Source of the DNA: Lepidostoma basale
Taxonomy: Eukaryota; Arthropoda; Insecta; Trichoptera; Lepidostomatidae
Length of the DNA stretch: 64,000 bases
Direction of reading: 5' to 3'
Assembly (NCBI GenBank): GCA_022606425.2
Contig: JAHDVF020000162.1
Location: 620,001 to 684,000 of the forward strand
Both the position numbers and the translations under genes were made by a program. The notes beneath the pieces are model-generated. The model made no database searches, was not told the origin of the DNA, and worked only from the letters and a program-made list of their open reading frames with translations. Each line of letters starts with the position of its first letter. The first letter of the stretch is position 1. Positions 43,111 through 52,998 of the stretch are shown here, in pieces.

Positions 43111-44661
43111 ATGGAAGGAATCGCTTCAGTGACCACAGAGTGCGAAAGCATGGGATATTTGGAGATTGAGGTAATGCCATTTATTAAGTCCGAGCCGGTT
43201 TCGACTATCTGGGTTACCCACGAAGAGGACGAAAGCGTTTCAAAGCAGCTAAATCTAGATGAGAGTTTGATGAACAACACAATTGTTAAGATTGAATCGC
43301 TTAAGAAGGAAACCGATATAAAAATCGAAGACGCAAAATATGAAGGCATAGAAAATGATTCGAAGAACTCTATTTATATTAAGATTGAGCCTCCCGATAG
43401 CGTAAGTGATATTGAAAATGATATAGATGTGTCATACAGTGTTGTAAAGCCAGATCACGAGGAAGTAGATGTGTCTATAAATAAACCTCAATCGGACATT
43501 GAAAGCAATACCGAAATTCAATCTGCTGAAAAGACCTATTCATGTCCGACGTGCAATAAACGATTCAGAAAAAATATTTATTTAAAAAATCATTTGATTT
43601 TACATTCAGAAGAGAAACCGTTCGAGTGTCCGATCTGCAACAGATGCTTTAAAAGAAAATATAAATTGAAAGACCATATGCTCATTCACTCTGGTGAAGG
43701 AAAGTATTCGTGTACGACATGTCACCAACGATTTGCTACCAGTTCATCTCTAAAAAGGCACACTCTGGTTCATTCGCAGGAGTTACCATTCGAATGTCCG
43801 ACATGCAAAAAAGGATTTAGAACAACATTTTGTTTAAAAAACCACATGCTCGTTCACTCTGAGGAGAAGCCATTTGAGTGTTCTAGTTGCAACAAATGCT
43901 TTAAAAGAAAATATCAATTAAAAGACCATATGCTCATTCACTCTGGTGAACAAAAGTTTTCATGTTCAATATGTCTCCAACGATTCGCCCACAGTTCGTC
44001 TTTGAAAAATCACATGCTCGTCCATTCCCAGGGAACTCCGTTCGAATGTTCAACATGCAACAAACAGTTCAGAACAAACAGTTATCTTAAAAACCACATG
44101 CTCCTCCATTCTGAAGATAAACCGTTTGAATGTCCGACCTGCAACAGATGCTTTAAAAGGAAATATCAACTAAAAAATCATTTGCCCACTCACTCGGGTG
44201 AAAAAAGGTTTTCGTGTACAACATGTCCCCAGCGATTTGCTCATAGATCAACTTTAAAAAGACACGCTCTAGTTCATACTCAGGAAACGCCGTTTGAATG
44301 TTCTACATGCAAAAAACGATTTAGTACAAATAATTACTTAAAAATACATATGCGTTTCCATTCCGAAGAGAAACCATTCCAGTGTTCTATTTGCAATAAA
44401 ACTTATAAAACCAAACCGTTGCTTAAAAGTCATATGCTCATTCACTCAAATGAAAGAAAGTATTCATGTTCGACATGTAACCAAGAGTTTGCTCACAGAT
44501 CATCTTTTAAATTCCATAAGCTCGTTCATTCTCAAGATAAACCATTTGAATGTTCGATTTGCAACAAACAATTTAAAGCAAAACGATATTTAAAAAGTCA
44601 TATGTCGACTCACACTGGAGACGAACCATCTAATGGTTCCACAAGCAATAAACTGAAGTAA
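43111..44661 (+). CDS. C2H2 zinc-finger protein, 13 fingers with a 3-finger period (gene 8)
   Basis: A single-exon frame of 516 residues from ATG (MEGIASV); an ATG one codon earlier is also possible. Residues 1 to about 140 are the acidic module (IKSEP, NTIVKIES, LKKETD, IKIED, IKIEPP, SVVKPDHEE). Thirteen fingers follow in a strict repeat of three types. X (1,4,7,10,13) is like FRTNxYLKNH; Y (2,5,8,11) is like CFKRKYQLKDH; Z (3,6,9,12) is like QRFAHRSSLKRH. The linkers differ by type: HSEEKPFEC, HSGExKFSC and HSQETPFEC. The unit is 84 residues, or 252 bp, four times plus one finger. Helix contacts for Y are mostly R-Y-Q-D and for Z H-S-S/T-R. Such an array should read a repeated target of about 9 bp; that is inference. 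A short Ser/Asn-rich tail ends the protein. Confidence 0.92.
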   Translation: MEGIASVTTECESMGYLEIEVMPFIKSEPVSTIWVTHEEDESVSKQLNLDESLMNNTIVKIESLKKETDIKIEDAKYEGIENDSKNSIYIKIEPPDSVSDIENDIDVSYSVVKPDHEEVDVSINKPQSDIESNTEIQSAEKTYSCPTCNKRFRKNIYLKNHLILHSEEKPFECPICNRCFKRKYKLKDHMLIHSGEGKYSCTTCHQRFATSSSLKRHTLVHSQELPFECPTCKKGFRTTFCLKNHMLVHSEEKPFECSSCNKCFKRKYQLKDHMLIHSGEQKFSCSICLQRFAHSSSLKNHMLVHSQGTPFECSTCNKQFRTNSYLKNHMLLHSEDKPFECPTCNRCFKRKYQLKNHLPTHSGEKRFSCTTCPQRFAHRSTLKRHALVHTQETPFECSTCKKRFSTNNYLKIHMRFHSEEKPFQCSICNKTYKTKPLLKSHMLIHSNERKYSCSTCNQEFAHRSSFKFHKLVHSQDKPFECSICNKQFKAKRYLKSHMSTHTGDEPSNGSTSNKLK

Positions 44662-44679
44662 TTAATCTCAATATGTTTA

Positions 44680-44757
44680 AATCATCATGTGCACTCACAT
44701 GTAAAACCTATCAAATGTACAAAGTGTGAAAAACGGTTAAAATCAAAACTAATTTTA
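44680..44757 (+). pseudogene. ghost C2H2 finger after gene 8
   Basis: HHVHSHVKPIKCTKCEKRLK can be read after the gene 8 stop: the end of one finger, a linker and the first half of another. It suggests that the array was once longer. Confidence 0.55.
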
Positions 44758-44894
44758 GCAATTCTTATTTACTTACGTATGGTCTATACTTTTATTATCG
44801 TGTTAAATCATGGAATTTTAAAGTTGGTATCGTGAACTGGATGCGTTTGAAATGTTGCGCAAACAGTCTACTGAATACGATCTCGGATTTTAGC

Positions 44895-45075
44895 GTCTTT
44901 CATAGCAATGAAAGTACGTTCAGAAGAAAAATACTCTTGACTTTAGAGAGTATCCTGTCTTCCTAATGTCGAACCATCTCTCACGCGTTCCTGGTATTAT
45001 AAAATATATTTTGCCTGTTCTTAATAGATTCCTCAAACCTTAATTTTATTTGTAATGTCTTGATAATTTGAATTT
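44895..45075 (+). mobile_element. Jockey-like LINE 3' UTR
   Basis: Carries AGAGTATCCTGTCTTCCTAA, CGAACCATCTCTCACGCG and CTGTTCTTAATAGATTCC, ending TTTGTAATGTCTTGA. Only the 3' end is present. Confidence 0.7.
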
Positions 45076-45355
45076 GAGACTCGGGCCGCCCAGAGATCAC
45101 TGCATATCCCTTCACTGCCGCATTGCATTCGCTACCAGCATACCTATGTGAAGCCACAACCTATTTTCGTAAGCCTGGGAGCGCTTCAGAAGCGAGTGGT
45201 TAAATTTTTATATAAGTAGCAAGTAATTATATAATTATGGTGTTTTCTGCAATAATTTATACACTAGTGAAAGCCTTTCAAATATATTTTTATAACCTAA
45301 TCAACAAACCCATTATTTATTGGTCCATCTTTCAAGATACAAATTCCCCGCATAT
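45076..45355. other. intergenic, nothing recognised
   Basis: AT-rich with no frame or repeat that I can name. Confidence 0.3.
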
Positions 45356-45357
45356 GA

Positions 45358-46140
45358 CAGCACATTTGTTTATTTGGGAAGCATGTTTACAAGAGAAGGA
45401 AAAATGGACGTAGATATCGAAAGAAGGATTGGAGCTGGAAACAAAATAAATGGTGCACTCAAAGTCATTACCACTAATAGAAATATTTCCATGAATCAAT
45501 TGTATCTCAATAGAGACGAAGATGTAAATTGGAAACAGAATATGGTTGATCGAGGTGTTTACAGGACTAATGACCTGTCATTGGTTGGGTTAAGCGCACG
45601 CTTTATGTAATACAACATTCCCCATTCCACATTTTTTTCTTATGACCACCATGTCTGACAAATTTTTGGAAGTTGTATATATGTTAATCTGCAACACCAT
45701 CCTTTGCATGGTAGTTTATTCAATCTACACACTAATGCCATCTATGAAGATTTTGGTTTAAGCATTAAGCAGAAGATCTTTTTAACGCAATGTGAAAGGC
45801 TACCGCCATTTTAGCTTGATTCTTCAATTGATAGCCCGCAATGGGTGAAATCCAGTTGTTCGTCTACAAGTATTTGTATACATTCAAAATGTTGTAAAAA
45901 AGAAATATATTGACTGAAGCAAAGATGATAGTGCACAATGGAGCTGTGCCGATTCTTATGTATGGAAGTGAAGCTTCGAGTTGGCGGAAGAAGGATGAAA
46001 CTAGGATAAATGCCGTAGAAATGAGGTCACTGAGAAGAATGGGCAGTAAAACATTGTATGATAGAATATCTAATGATGAAGTAAGAATGGAATGTAAGGC
46101 GGATGAATGCGTGATAAATAAAATTAGAAAGGGTCAGTAA
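45358..46140 (+). mobile_element. family-A LINE fragment split by a MITE
   Basis: 45358-45493 encodes YLGSMFTREGKMDVDIERRI, GAGNKINGALKVI. 45908-46140 continues TEAKMIVHNGAVPILMYGSE, then INAVEMRSLRRMGSKTLYDR. The MITE at 45494-45905 separates them. Confidence 0.75.
45494..45905. mobile_element. MITE family copy B, inside a LINE
   Basis: Begins CAATTGTATCTCAATAGAGA and carries the full interior (GTTTACAGGACTAATGACC, GACCACCATGTCTGACAAA). The right end is the GATAGCCCGCAATGGGTG and AAGTATTTGTATACATTC segment, also found beside copies A and C. Its insertion post-dates the LINE. Confidence 0.7.
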
Positions 46141-46745
46141 AATCAAGAGAATATGTGGATTTGCACTGAAAATGTTGGGATTTATTCTCCCAACTAGAGT
46201 TATAAGGAATCCCTAAGTTTTGAGAATACTGCTTAACTCATTGGTCCGGAGCCGGCTGGAGTGTGGTTGGCTGTTGGTGAAGTAGGTAACTTCTTCTGCT
46301 TTGCTTCCATACATTAGGGTTGGGACCAGAAGTCAATTGTGAATGGTCTTTTATTTAATATGCATGGCACGATACGCGTAAAGGACTGAATTGTTCGTCC
46401 TTTTTAAAGTCCACGGTATCCTCGGTATTCTCAGCAGTGGAGTAAAATGGCTGAAAAGATTTATTTATTTATTTATATAAAATTCACAAATTAGACATAA
46501 CGATAAAAATTAAGGCGACTCATTTGGACACAAAACGGTGTAATAAAGATAAAACAATGACATGAAACCAAAAAATCCTACTTATCAGAAGGGAGCCAAA
46601 TATGTCGAAGTCAACAAGACGGTACTCTTTACAGAATTTGTAATATATTTTTTTATGAACATCACACTCGCATTTTTATCGATAATTTTTTGTCTAATAT
46701 TTGCCCATTTCATTTGATCAAGTGACGAAAATACACATTGTATAT
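46141..46745. other. intergenic with a LINE scrap
   Basis: 46300-46340 carries an inverted family-A scrap (CTTCCATACATTAGGGTTGG). 46460-46720 is AT-rich. No gene is seen. Confidence 0.35.
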
Positions 46746-47140
46746 TATATTTAACCTGTTCTCAATAGATGCCTTAAACTATAATTGTTGTTTGTTCTTT
46801 TGAGAAAATAAACTGATTTGATTTGATTGATTTAATCTTTGAATCAGGGCAAGACTCTTGCGGATGTGCTCTCGGAGAGTGTTGAAGTGTTATGGACATA
46901 CTTAGTCCGAAAAGATCAGGACAACCTTGAAAAGCTCATCATCATGGGCAAAGTGGAGGGAAGGCGACCACAAGAGCCGCTTGTCCGATCAAATCAGGGA
47001 TCTGACTGGTCTCTCATTAGCTGCAGCCTGGAGACTGACGGGTGACAGGAGCGTTATGGCGTGCCATGGTCAATGGTTTACATGGTGGACACGACCCTCA
47101 ATCATGAGGAATACGACTGCGAAGAAGAAGAACAAGTAGT
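46746..47140 (+). mobile_element. LINE tails: Jockey-like end followed by an RTE-like fragment
   Basis: 46750-46832 is a Jockey-like tail ending TTGATTTGATTGATT. 46836-47140 encodes VRKDQDNLEKLIIMGKVEGR, RSNQGSDWSLISCSLETDG in shifted frames, the C-terminus of another LINE. Confidence 0.6.
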
Positions 47141-47144
47141 AAGT

Positions 47145-47371
47145 GCTGTGAGTGCAACCCCGAAGGTCCCATGTTGGATTCCCAGGGATGGCAGTGTGAT
47201 TGTCACACTGTCTATGGTCTAATATAGAATTCACATGACAATAAAATGGAGATAGACTTGCTACCTATCACATGTCACAAAATCAACAGTTATGTCAGGA
47301 TAGAACAGTGTGGTAGTCCATCCTCTCTGCCTACCCCTGCAGAAAACGACATGATGGTTAGTTAGTTAGTA
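47145..47371 (+). mobile_element. SINE 3' part fused to a TTAG tail
   Basis: A B-box-like GTTGGATTCCCA, then GATGGCAGTGTGATTGTCAC and the shared SINE body to about 47290. This is followed by GTCAGGATAGAACAGTGTGG, the family-A 3' end, and TTAGTTAGTTAG. Confidence 0.6.
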
Positions 47372-47424
47372 TTATTTAGTATATTAACACTAAGTACTGT
47401 AGCTTAGAAAATCTGGAATTAGTT

Positions 47425-48090
47425 TATGAAAAAAGTATGCTTACAAAGAGATGGAAGAGTGAAGACAGATATTGAAAGAAGGATTGGAGCAGACAACAGA
47501 GTAAACGGTACACTTAAAGTTGTCATCGCTAAAAAAGCCTATCCAAAAGAGCTATGGACAAGTACAAGAAACGGACAAAGAACAAGGACAAGAACACCAT
47601 TGTGCACTGGCACAACGGTGTTCTTGTACTGACCTTTATGTATGGAATTGAAGCATGCAACTGGCAAAAGAAGGATGAAAGTAGAATAAATGCAGTAGAA
47701 ATGAGATCTCTAAAACGAATGTGCAGTAAATGAGCATATAAGAGTTTCAAATGCAAATATAAGAAGTGAATGCGATGCGAATGAAAGTGTTATGAACAAA
47801 ATAATGAAAGGATCATTAAGATGGTTTGGACACATGGAAAGAATGAGTGAAGATAGAATGGTGAAGAAGGTATATGTAGATAAAGTAAACCGAGGAAAAC
47901 GTGGCACGATCAAATTAATCAAGTATTAAGTGTCAGTCACGTGAGGAGTCGGAGAAATCAACGTGCGCACATGACACGATGTAAGAATATAGAGGAAGCG
48001 AGAGTAGTGTGTCAGGACAGAACAGTGTGGCAGTCCATTCTTTCTGCCTACCCCTCCGGAGAGACGACGTGATGGTTTGTATGTTAGTTA
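47425..48090 (+). mobile_element. family-A LINE 3' end
   Basis: Decayed RT C-terminal region (ERRIGADNRVNGTLKVVIAK ... INAVEMRSLKRMCSK) with a short internal palindrome at about 47593-47628. It then has the C-terminal tail, TACCCCTCCGGAGAGACGAC and GTTAGTTA. Confidence 0.65.
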
Positions 48091-48099
48091 CTTACCTTA

Positions 48100-48395
48100 G
48101 CTTATTATTTATATAAATAGTGTGGATGGAAACATAACGGCCGATGAAAACATGGCATTACCAAATGAATCAATTACTAACAGAAGGCACAGTGTAGTCA
48201 TACAATGTATGAATGTCCAGTCATGCAATGTATGAAATTCCAGTCAAACAATGCATGAATGTCCAGTCCATCCGGTGTAAGTTATTTATTTTCAAAATAA
48301 ATATTTTTCTATAGACGCTTTAATACACAAATGATTTAAATTTAATGTTATTATTAAAACCAAATAAAATAACAAAATTAGCTTATAACATTAAC
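48100..48395. other. intergenic, small tandem repeat
   Basis: ATGTATGAATGTCCAGTCA-like units repeat about three times at 48207-48272. Nothing else is recognised. Confidence 0.45.
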
Positions 48396-48399
48396 TATT

Positions 48400-48730
48400 T
48401 GACCCCAACCATATATGGCCCCTTTGTCGAAGACGGGACGAACAGACCTACATCACTCAGGATTTCTGAGTTGTGTATACAACCGCCCATCAGTGGAAAG
48501 AAATGGACACCCAAGTGAATGTCTCATCTCCTCTCGAGTGACTGGTTGCCCAGCATCCCTAGCAAGAAATCAGTGGGAAAGAGCCACGGGTAATATCCAT
48601 ACTCCCTAAGATAGAGGTATCGCAGAAATTTCTTCTGCACCCTCTCCACCTTTAGACCATATTTGCAACTAGTATTGGAAACTTTATCAATACGTGTCTG
48701 TAGTTCTCCTTGATAGTTAGCTTGTAGCTA
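48400..48730 (-). mobile_element. Jockey-like LINE fragment
   Basis: Inverted copy of the RT C-terminal region also seen at 23300-23580 (shared CATCACTCAGGA, AGCATCCCTAGCAAGAA, TACTCCCTAAGA). All frames are broken. Confidence 0.6.
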
Positions 48731-48934
48731 GCAATCAAGGAGAATGCTGATGACCAGATGACCCAGGATCCCAGTAATGCTGTATTGAGCAAGCACGCTG
48801 AGTCTTCATGAAGATGAAAGACATTCCCTGGATCTCAAAATGCGTATTGTGGGTCTTTGTGTTTCCAATATTGTTATATGGTAGGGAAACCTGAACACTG
48901 ACTGATGCGACAGAGAGGAGAATACAATCATTTG

Positions 48935-49295
48935 AACACACATTGAAAATATGATTATAGAAAAATACTTAAAATAACTTGGAGAGACAGGGTTCGCACT
49001 TAGATTATTCTCCAACGGATGAAAAAGCATCTGGAGTTGCTTGAGACAGTGTAAAAACAAGGAAACTGCAATACTCTGGTCACGTAATGAGAGGAGAAAA
49101 ATACTAACTCCTACAACTGATAATTCAGGGGGAAATACCAGGAAGAAGAGGACCAGGTCGGAGAAGAATCTCTTGACTGCACAATTTATGACAATGGTTC
49201 AGAAGTAGCACAACATCGCTGTTCAGGGCCGCAGTCAACAAGGTGGAAATAGCCCTGATGATCACCAACATTCACAGAGCTGACAGCACTTAGAG
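48935..49295 (+). mobile_element. RTE-like LINE C-terminal fragment
   Basis: The plus strand reads LQYSGHVMRGEKY, then LLQLIIQGEIPGRRGPGRRR, with stops, corresponding to 51610-52060. Confidence 0.65.
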
Positions 49296-49629
49296 ATGAA
49301 GAAGAAGTAGTCCTTGTACAAGTCACAAAGTACTCCTGAAAGAGCACGCAATTCAAGCAATCATATGTTTATTCTATGCTCAATGTCATTTTCAATCGTG
49401 GGCCCTGAAAACTTCAATTGAAAACTATTCTCAACTTTTTATAATCAACATATATTTATTTTATGCTTCAATGGGCGTTGAAACATAAAACATAGATTGA
49501 TTATGCAGCCTCCTTGAAGACATCCGTAAAGTCCAAGCTTCTATCCAGAAACACCACGCTGCGCATTTATAATACCATCATCAAGTCAGTGGTGACATGG
49601 TTCTTAGTCTTGGACAATGCCTTTTTTTT

Positions 49630-49840
49630 TTTTTTTATGTATACAACAGGTTGTTTGAACCCAATTACTGTATACAATTGATTTTTTAGATATCATATTG
49701 ATTCTCGTGACATGTGATAGGTAGCCAGTCTATTGCCATTTTATTATCACGTGAATTCTATGGGAATTCGCTGGGAATCGAACCCGGAGCCTTTGGTATG
49801 GAAATCAGAGCTCTTACCACTCTGCCACGAAGGTCTTTAA
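49630..49840 (-). mobile_element. tRNA-derived SINE
   Basis: The best-preserved head in the window: a B box reading GGTTCGATTCC on the minus strand (about 49773-49783) and an A box TGGCAGAGTGGTA (about 49816-49828). The body is shared with 1080-1330. The poly-A-like end is the T-run at 49623-49637. Confidence 0.8.
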
Positions 49841-49984
49841 AAGAACAACAAATTTTCTACATTGGAGAGTATCAAACCATCTCTCATGCGCTCCTGGTAT
49901 TATGTCGCAACCCTATCCCTCATATAAATTACTGTAGCAGCATATTATTTTTAGCAAATAAACCATTCTCCAGAATAGAGAATT

Positions 49985-50345
49985 ATTTTAAGGAGTAGCA
50001 GATATGGCAGGATTAAAATGATACTGAAAGAACTAAATATTATGTCATTAAAAAAATAATAACATACACACCTCCCAAGAATTTTTAAGGAAGATAAAAA
50101 GTAACCAACAAGAAAGAAAAATAAACTTAGGCTCCCATTCAGAAAAAAAAAAACAAATCTCAGAATTCCCTTCTGTATAAAGCATTTAAAATTTATGAAG
50201 ATATACCGGAGGATGTCAAAAGTGTACAGAACATAATTTTTTTTAGAATAGAATTAAATAAATATGTAAACAAAATGTAACCTTATATTGATGTGTGTGT
50301 GGATTATTATAATTGAATGTTTAATTGTTTTTATTATAACTTGTG
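49985..50345 (+). mobile_element. non-LTR retrotransposon C-terminal scrap
   Basis: YKAFKIYEDIPEDVKSVQNI and FRIELNKYVNKM on the plus strand resemble the end of the RT at 37771-38127. Stops precede it. Confidence 0.5.
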
Positions 50346-50394
50346 TTATGTACTATTTAAAGTAGATATATATAGTATATAATCTGGCAAATAA

Positions 50395-50583
50395 ACAAAT
50401 AACAAAAGCCCCGTATGATTGATTGCCATGTATGTAGTAATACGACTAGAAGACTCAAATTGTGCAGGAATACGGATTATATGTGTGAAGATTGTGAAAT
50501 TCCCTTGTGTGTGCATCCTTGTTTTAAGGAATTTCACACGATAAAACATTTTTAAATTTATTTTATTGTAGTTTTATTTTATG
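50395..50583 (+). pseudogene. inverted duplicate of the THAP gene's last exon end
   Basis: Encodes the same terminal finger (CHVCSNTTRRLKL ... CVHPCFKEFHTIKH) as 34557-34745 but on the plus strand. A 7-bp deletion (AGGGTCT) lies upstream and CGC is changed to TGC in NTNYMC's neighbourhood. The adjacent family-A LINE is also shared. Confidence 0.8.
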
Positions 50584-51238
50584 GTGAAAATTTGGAGCAA
50601 GTAGTTGAGTTTGTGTATTTAGGTAGTATGTTTACAGTGGAGAGGGATATTGAAAGAAGGGTTGGGGCAGGCAACAGAGTGAATGGTGCACTTAAAGTTG
50701 GCATCGCAAACAAAAACCTATCCAAAAAAGTTAGAATGGCAGTGCACAATGCTGTTCTTCTACCGACCCTTATGTATGGAAGCGAAGCATGGAACTAGCA
50801 AAAAAAGGATAAGGATGAAAGTAGAATAAATGCAGTAGAAATGAGATCTCTTAGACGAATGTGTGGATACTCTGTGTATGATAGAGTGTCAAATGAAAAT
50901 ATAAGAAGTGAATGCGGTGCGAATGATGGTGTCATGAGCAAAATAATGAAAGGATCATTAAGATCGTTTGGACATATAGAAAGAATGAATGAAGAAAGAA
51001 TGGTAAAAAAATTATATGTTAATGATGTAAATGGAACCAGAAATAGAGGAAGACCGAGGAAAACGTGGCACGATCAAATAAATAAAATATTGAATGTCGG
51101 CCATGTGAGGAGTCAGAGAAATCGACGCGCGTGCATGACACGATGTATGAATGTTGAGGAAGCGAATTGAGAAATATGTCCATTCTTTCTGCCTACCGCT
51201 TCGGGGAGACGGCGTGATGGTTAGTTAGTTAGTTAGTT
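50584..51238 (+). mobile_element. family-A LINE, duplicate of 33866-34535
   Basis: Starts at GENLEQVVEFVYLGSMF and encodes an almost complete RT C-terminus and tail ([41 protein letters not shown]), ending in about five TTAG units. One stop and one short insertion break it (WN stop, GATAAG duplication near 50806). Confidence 0.85.
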
Positions 51239-51239
51239 A

Positions 51240-51475
51240 GTATATAATATTTGACCTGTACTCAATAGATACCTTAAACATTTATGCTGTTTGTAATGTC
51301 TGTTGAGTTATGGATTTGATTTTAAAAAGCTGTGTATGATAGTGTCGAATGGAAATATAAGAAGCGATTGCAGTGAGAAGTGTTATGAACAAAATAATGA
51401 AAGGATCATTAAAATGGTTTGGACACATGGAAAGAACGAATGAATAAATAATGGTAAAAAAGTACATGTTTTAAT
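51240..51475 (+). mobile_element. Jockey-like tail and family-A scrap
   Basis: 51240-51325 is the Jockey-like 3' UTR end (CTCAATAGATACCTTAAACA). 51330-51470 is a decayed family-A piece (AAAATGGTTTGGACACATGG). Confidence 0.55.
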
Positions 51476-51609
51476 TTTTTTTTAATTATTTATATTTTAA
51501 TTATTTAAACATGTGAGAAGCATTACAGAACTACATTCCAATACATGAAAGACGCATAATATTTTTAATTAAAAGTTTGACACACAATAGTACATAATAC
51601 AAATAGTTT

Positions 51610-52060
51610 TTAAGTGCCCTATCGGGTCCCCCCAACGTTGGCGATCACCTCGGTGAACCTGTCCCTGTCCTGCGCCGCTCGGAACAGCTCCTCCACACTT
51701 CGGATGCCGTTCCACTCCCTCACGTTTCGCAGCCAGGACATCTGTCTCCTACCGGGCCCTCGGCGTCCCTCAATTTTCCCCTCCAATATCAGTTGGAGAA
51801 GGTGGTACTTTTCTCCACGCAGTATATGACCCAGATGTGAAATCTTCCGAACCTTGATAGTTGATAACAGCTCCCTGTTAACTCTGTCTCGCCTCAGGAC
51901 TTCGGTATTGGTAACCATGTCTGCCCAGGGAATTCTGAGCATTCGGCGATAGAGACACATTTCAAACGCTTCTAGTCTGTCCATTGAATTGACTTTTAAG
52001 GTCCGTCCACCTTTCACATCCATACAATAAAATAGACCACACATAGCATTTGATCATTCT
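51610..52060 (-). mobile_element. RTE-like LINE C-terminal region
   Basis: The longest RTE-like frame here (141 codons): CLYRRMLRIPWADMVTNTEV, KISHLGHILRGEKYHLLQLI, EGRRGPGRRQMSWLRN and EELFRAAQDRDRF. It matches the C-terminus of RTE-clade endonuclease/RT proteins. It is truncated at its 5' end. Confidence 0.85.
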
Positions 52061-52179
52061 CTGGCGGAGTTTCGAATTTATGTTATCATTGCAGAAGAGT
52101 GATTTAGGGTCAACTACAACAAACAACAACAGCCCATAACAACATTGGAGCTACAGCCCACTATGCGGCCCGAACGATG

Positions 52180-52530
52180 CAATAAGAGAAATGTAAGGCA
52201 GATGACTGCATCATGGATAAAATTAAAAAGGATCCCTGAGATGGTTTGGACATATGGAACGAATGGACGAGAGTAGAATGGTTAAAAAGTTGTATACAAG
52301 CAGCGTGAGTGGAAAAAGAAGCCGAGGACGACCGAGGAAAACATGGCATGGCATCAATTATTATAAGACGGACACATTCGAAGTCGGAATAATCGACGTG
52401 CGTGCATGGTACGATGTATGAATGTAGAGGAATCCCGAGAGGTATGCCAGGACAGAGCATTGTGGCGATCCATCCTCTCTGCCTACCCCTCCGGGGAAAT
52501 GGCGTGATGGTTAGTTAGTTAGCTAGTAAA
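52180..52530 (+). mobile_element. family-A LINE 3' end with TTAG tail
   Basis: Decayed tail (GATGGTTTGGACATATGGAA, CGAGGACGACCGAGGAAAAC, GAATGTAGAGGAATCCCGAG) ending TACCCCTCCGGGGAAATGGC and TTAGTTAGTTAG. Confidence 0.7.
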
Positions 52531-52602
52531 TAAAGAATGTATCACAAACAGAACAAGAAAATGGTTTTTAAAACAAAATAAACTCCTTAACAATTCAAGG
52601 AT

Positions 52603-52870
52603 TAATTTTTATCTCAATAGAGACGAAGATGCAAACTGGAAACTGAATATGGTGATCGAGGTGTTTACAGGACTTATGACCTGTCATTGGTTGGGTTAAG
52701 CGCACGCTTTATGTAATTACAACATTCCCCATTCCACCTTTCTTATGACCACCATGTCTGACAAATTTTGGAAGTTGTATATACCACATCCAACACCACA
52801 ATTCACATGTCAGTTTCAATGTACAGACCAGCGCCATCTATGAAGATTAGATTTAAGCATTAAGCTACCG
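52603..52870. mobile_element. MITE family copy D
   Basis: Begins TTTTATCTCAATAGAGACGA and carries the same interior as copies A and B (TGACCTGTCATTGGTTGGG, GACCACCATGTCTGACAAA). The right end is decayed. It lies about 130 bp downstream of gene 9. Confidence 0.7.
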
Positions 52871-52991
52871 CCATTAACGCACTGCTAGATAACGCCTTCT
52901 ACAAAGTCGATTCCCAGCTTTCGGTCCATCTCTTTGGAGGCCTACCCGGGCAGAAGTGTTGCATTACCCGCACTCGGACAAAGAAAGTAGT

Positions 52992-52997
52992 TTTATT
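52992..52997 (-). terminator. candidate polyadenylation signal of gene 9
   Basis: AATAAA on the minus strand, one base past the gene 9 stop codon (TAATAATAAAAC). Confidence 0.45.
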
Positions 52998-52998
52998 A

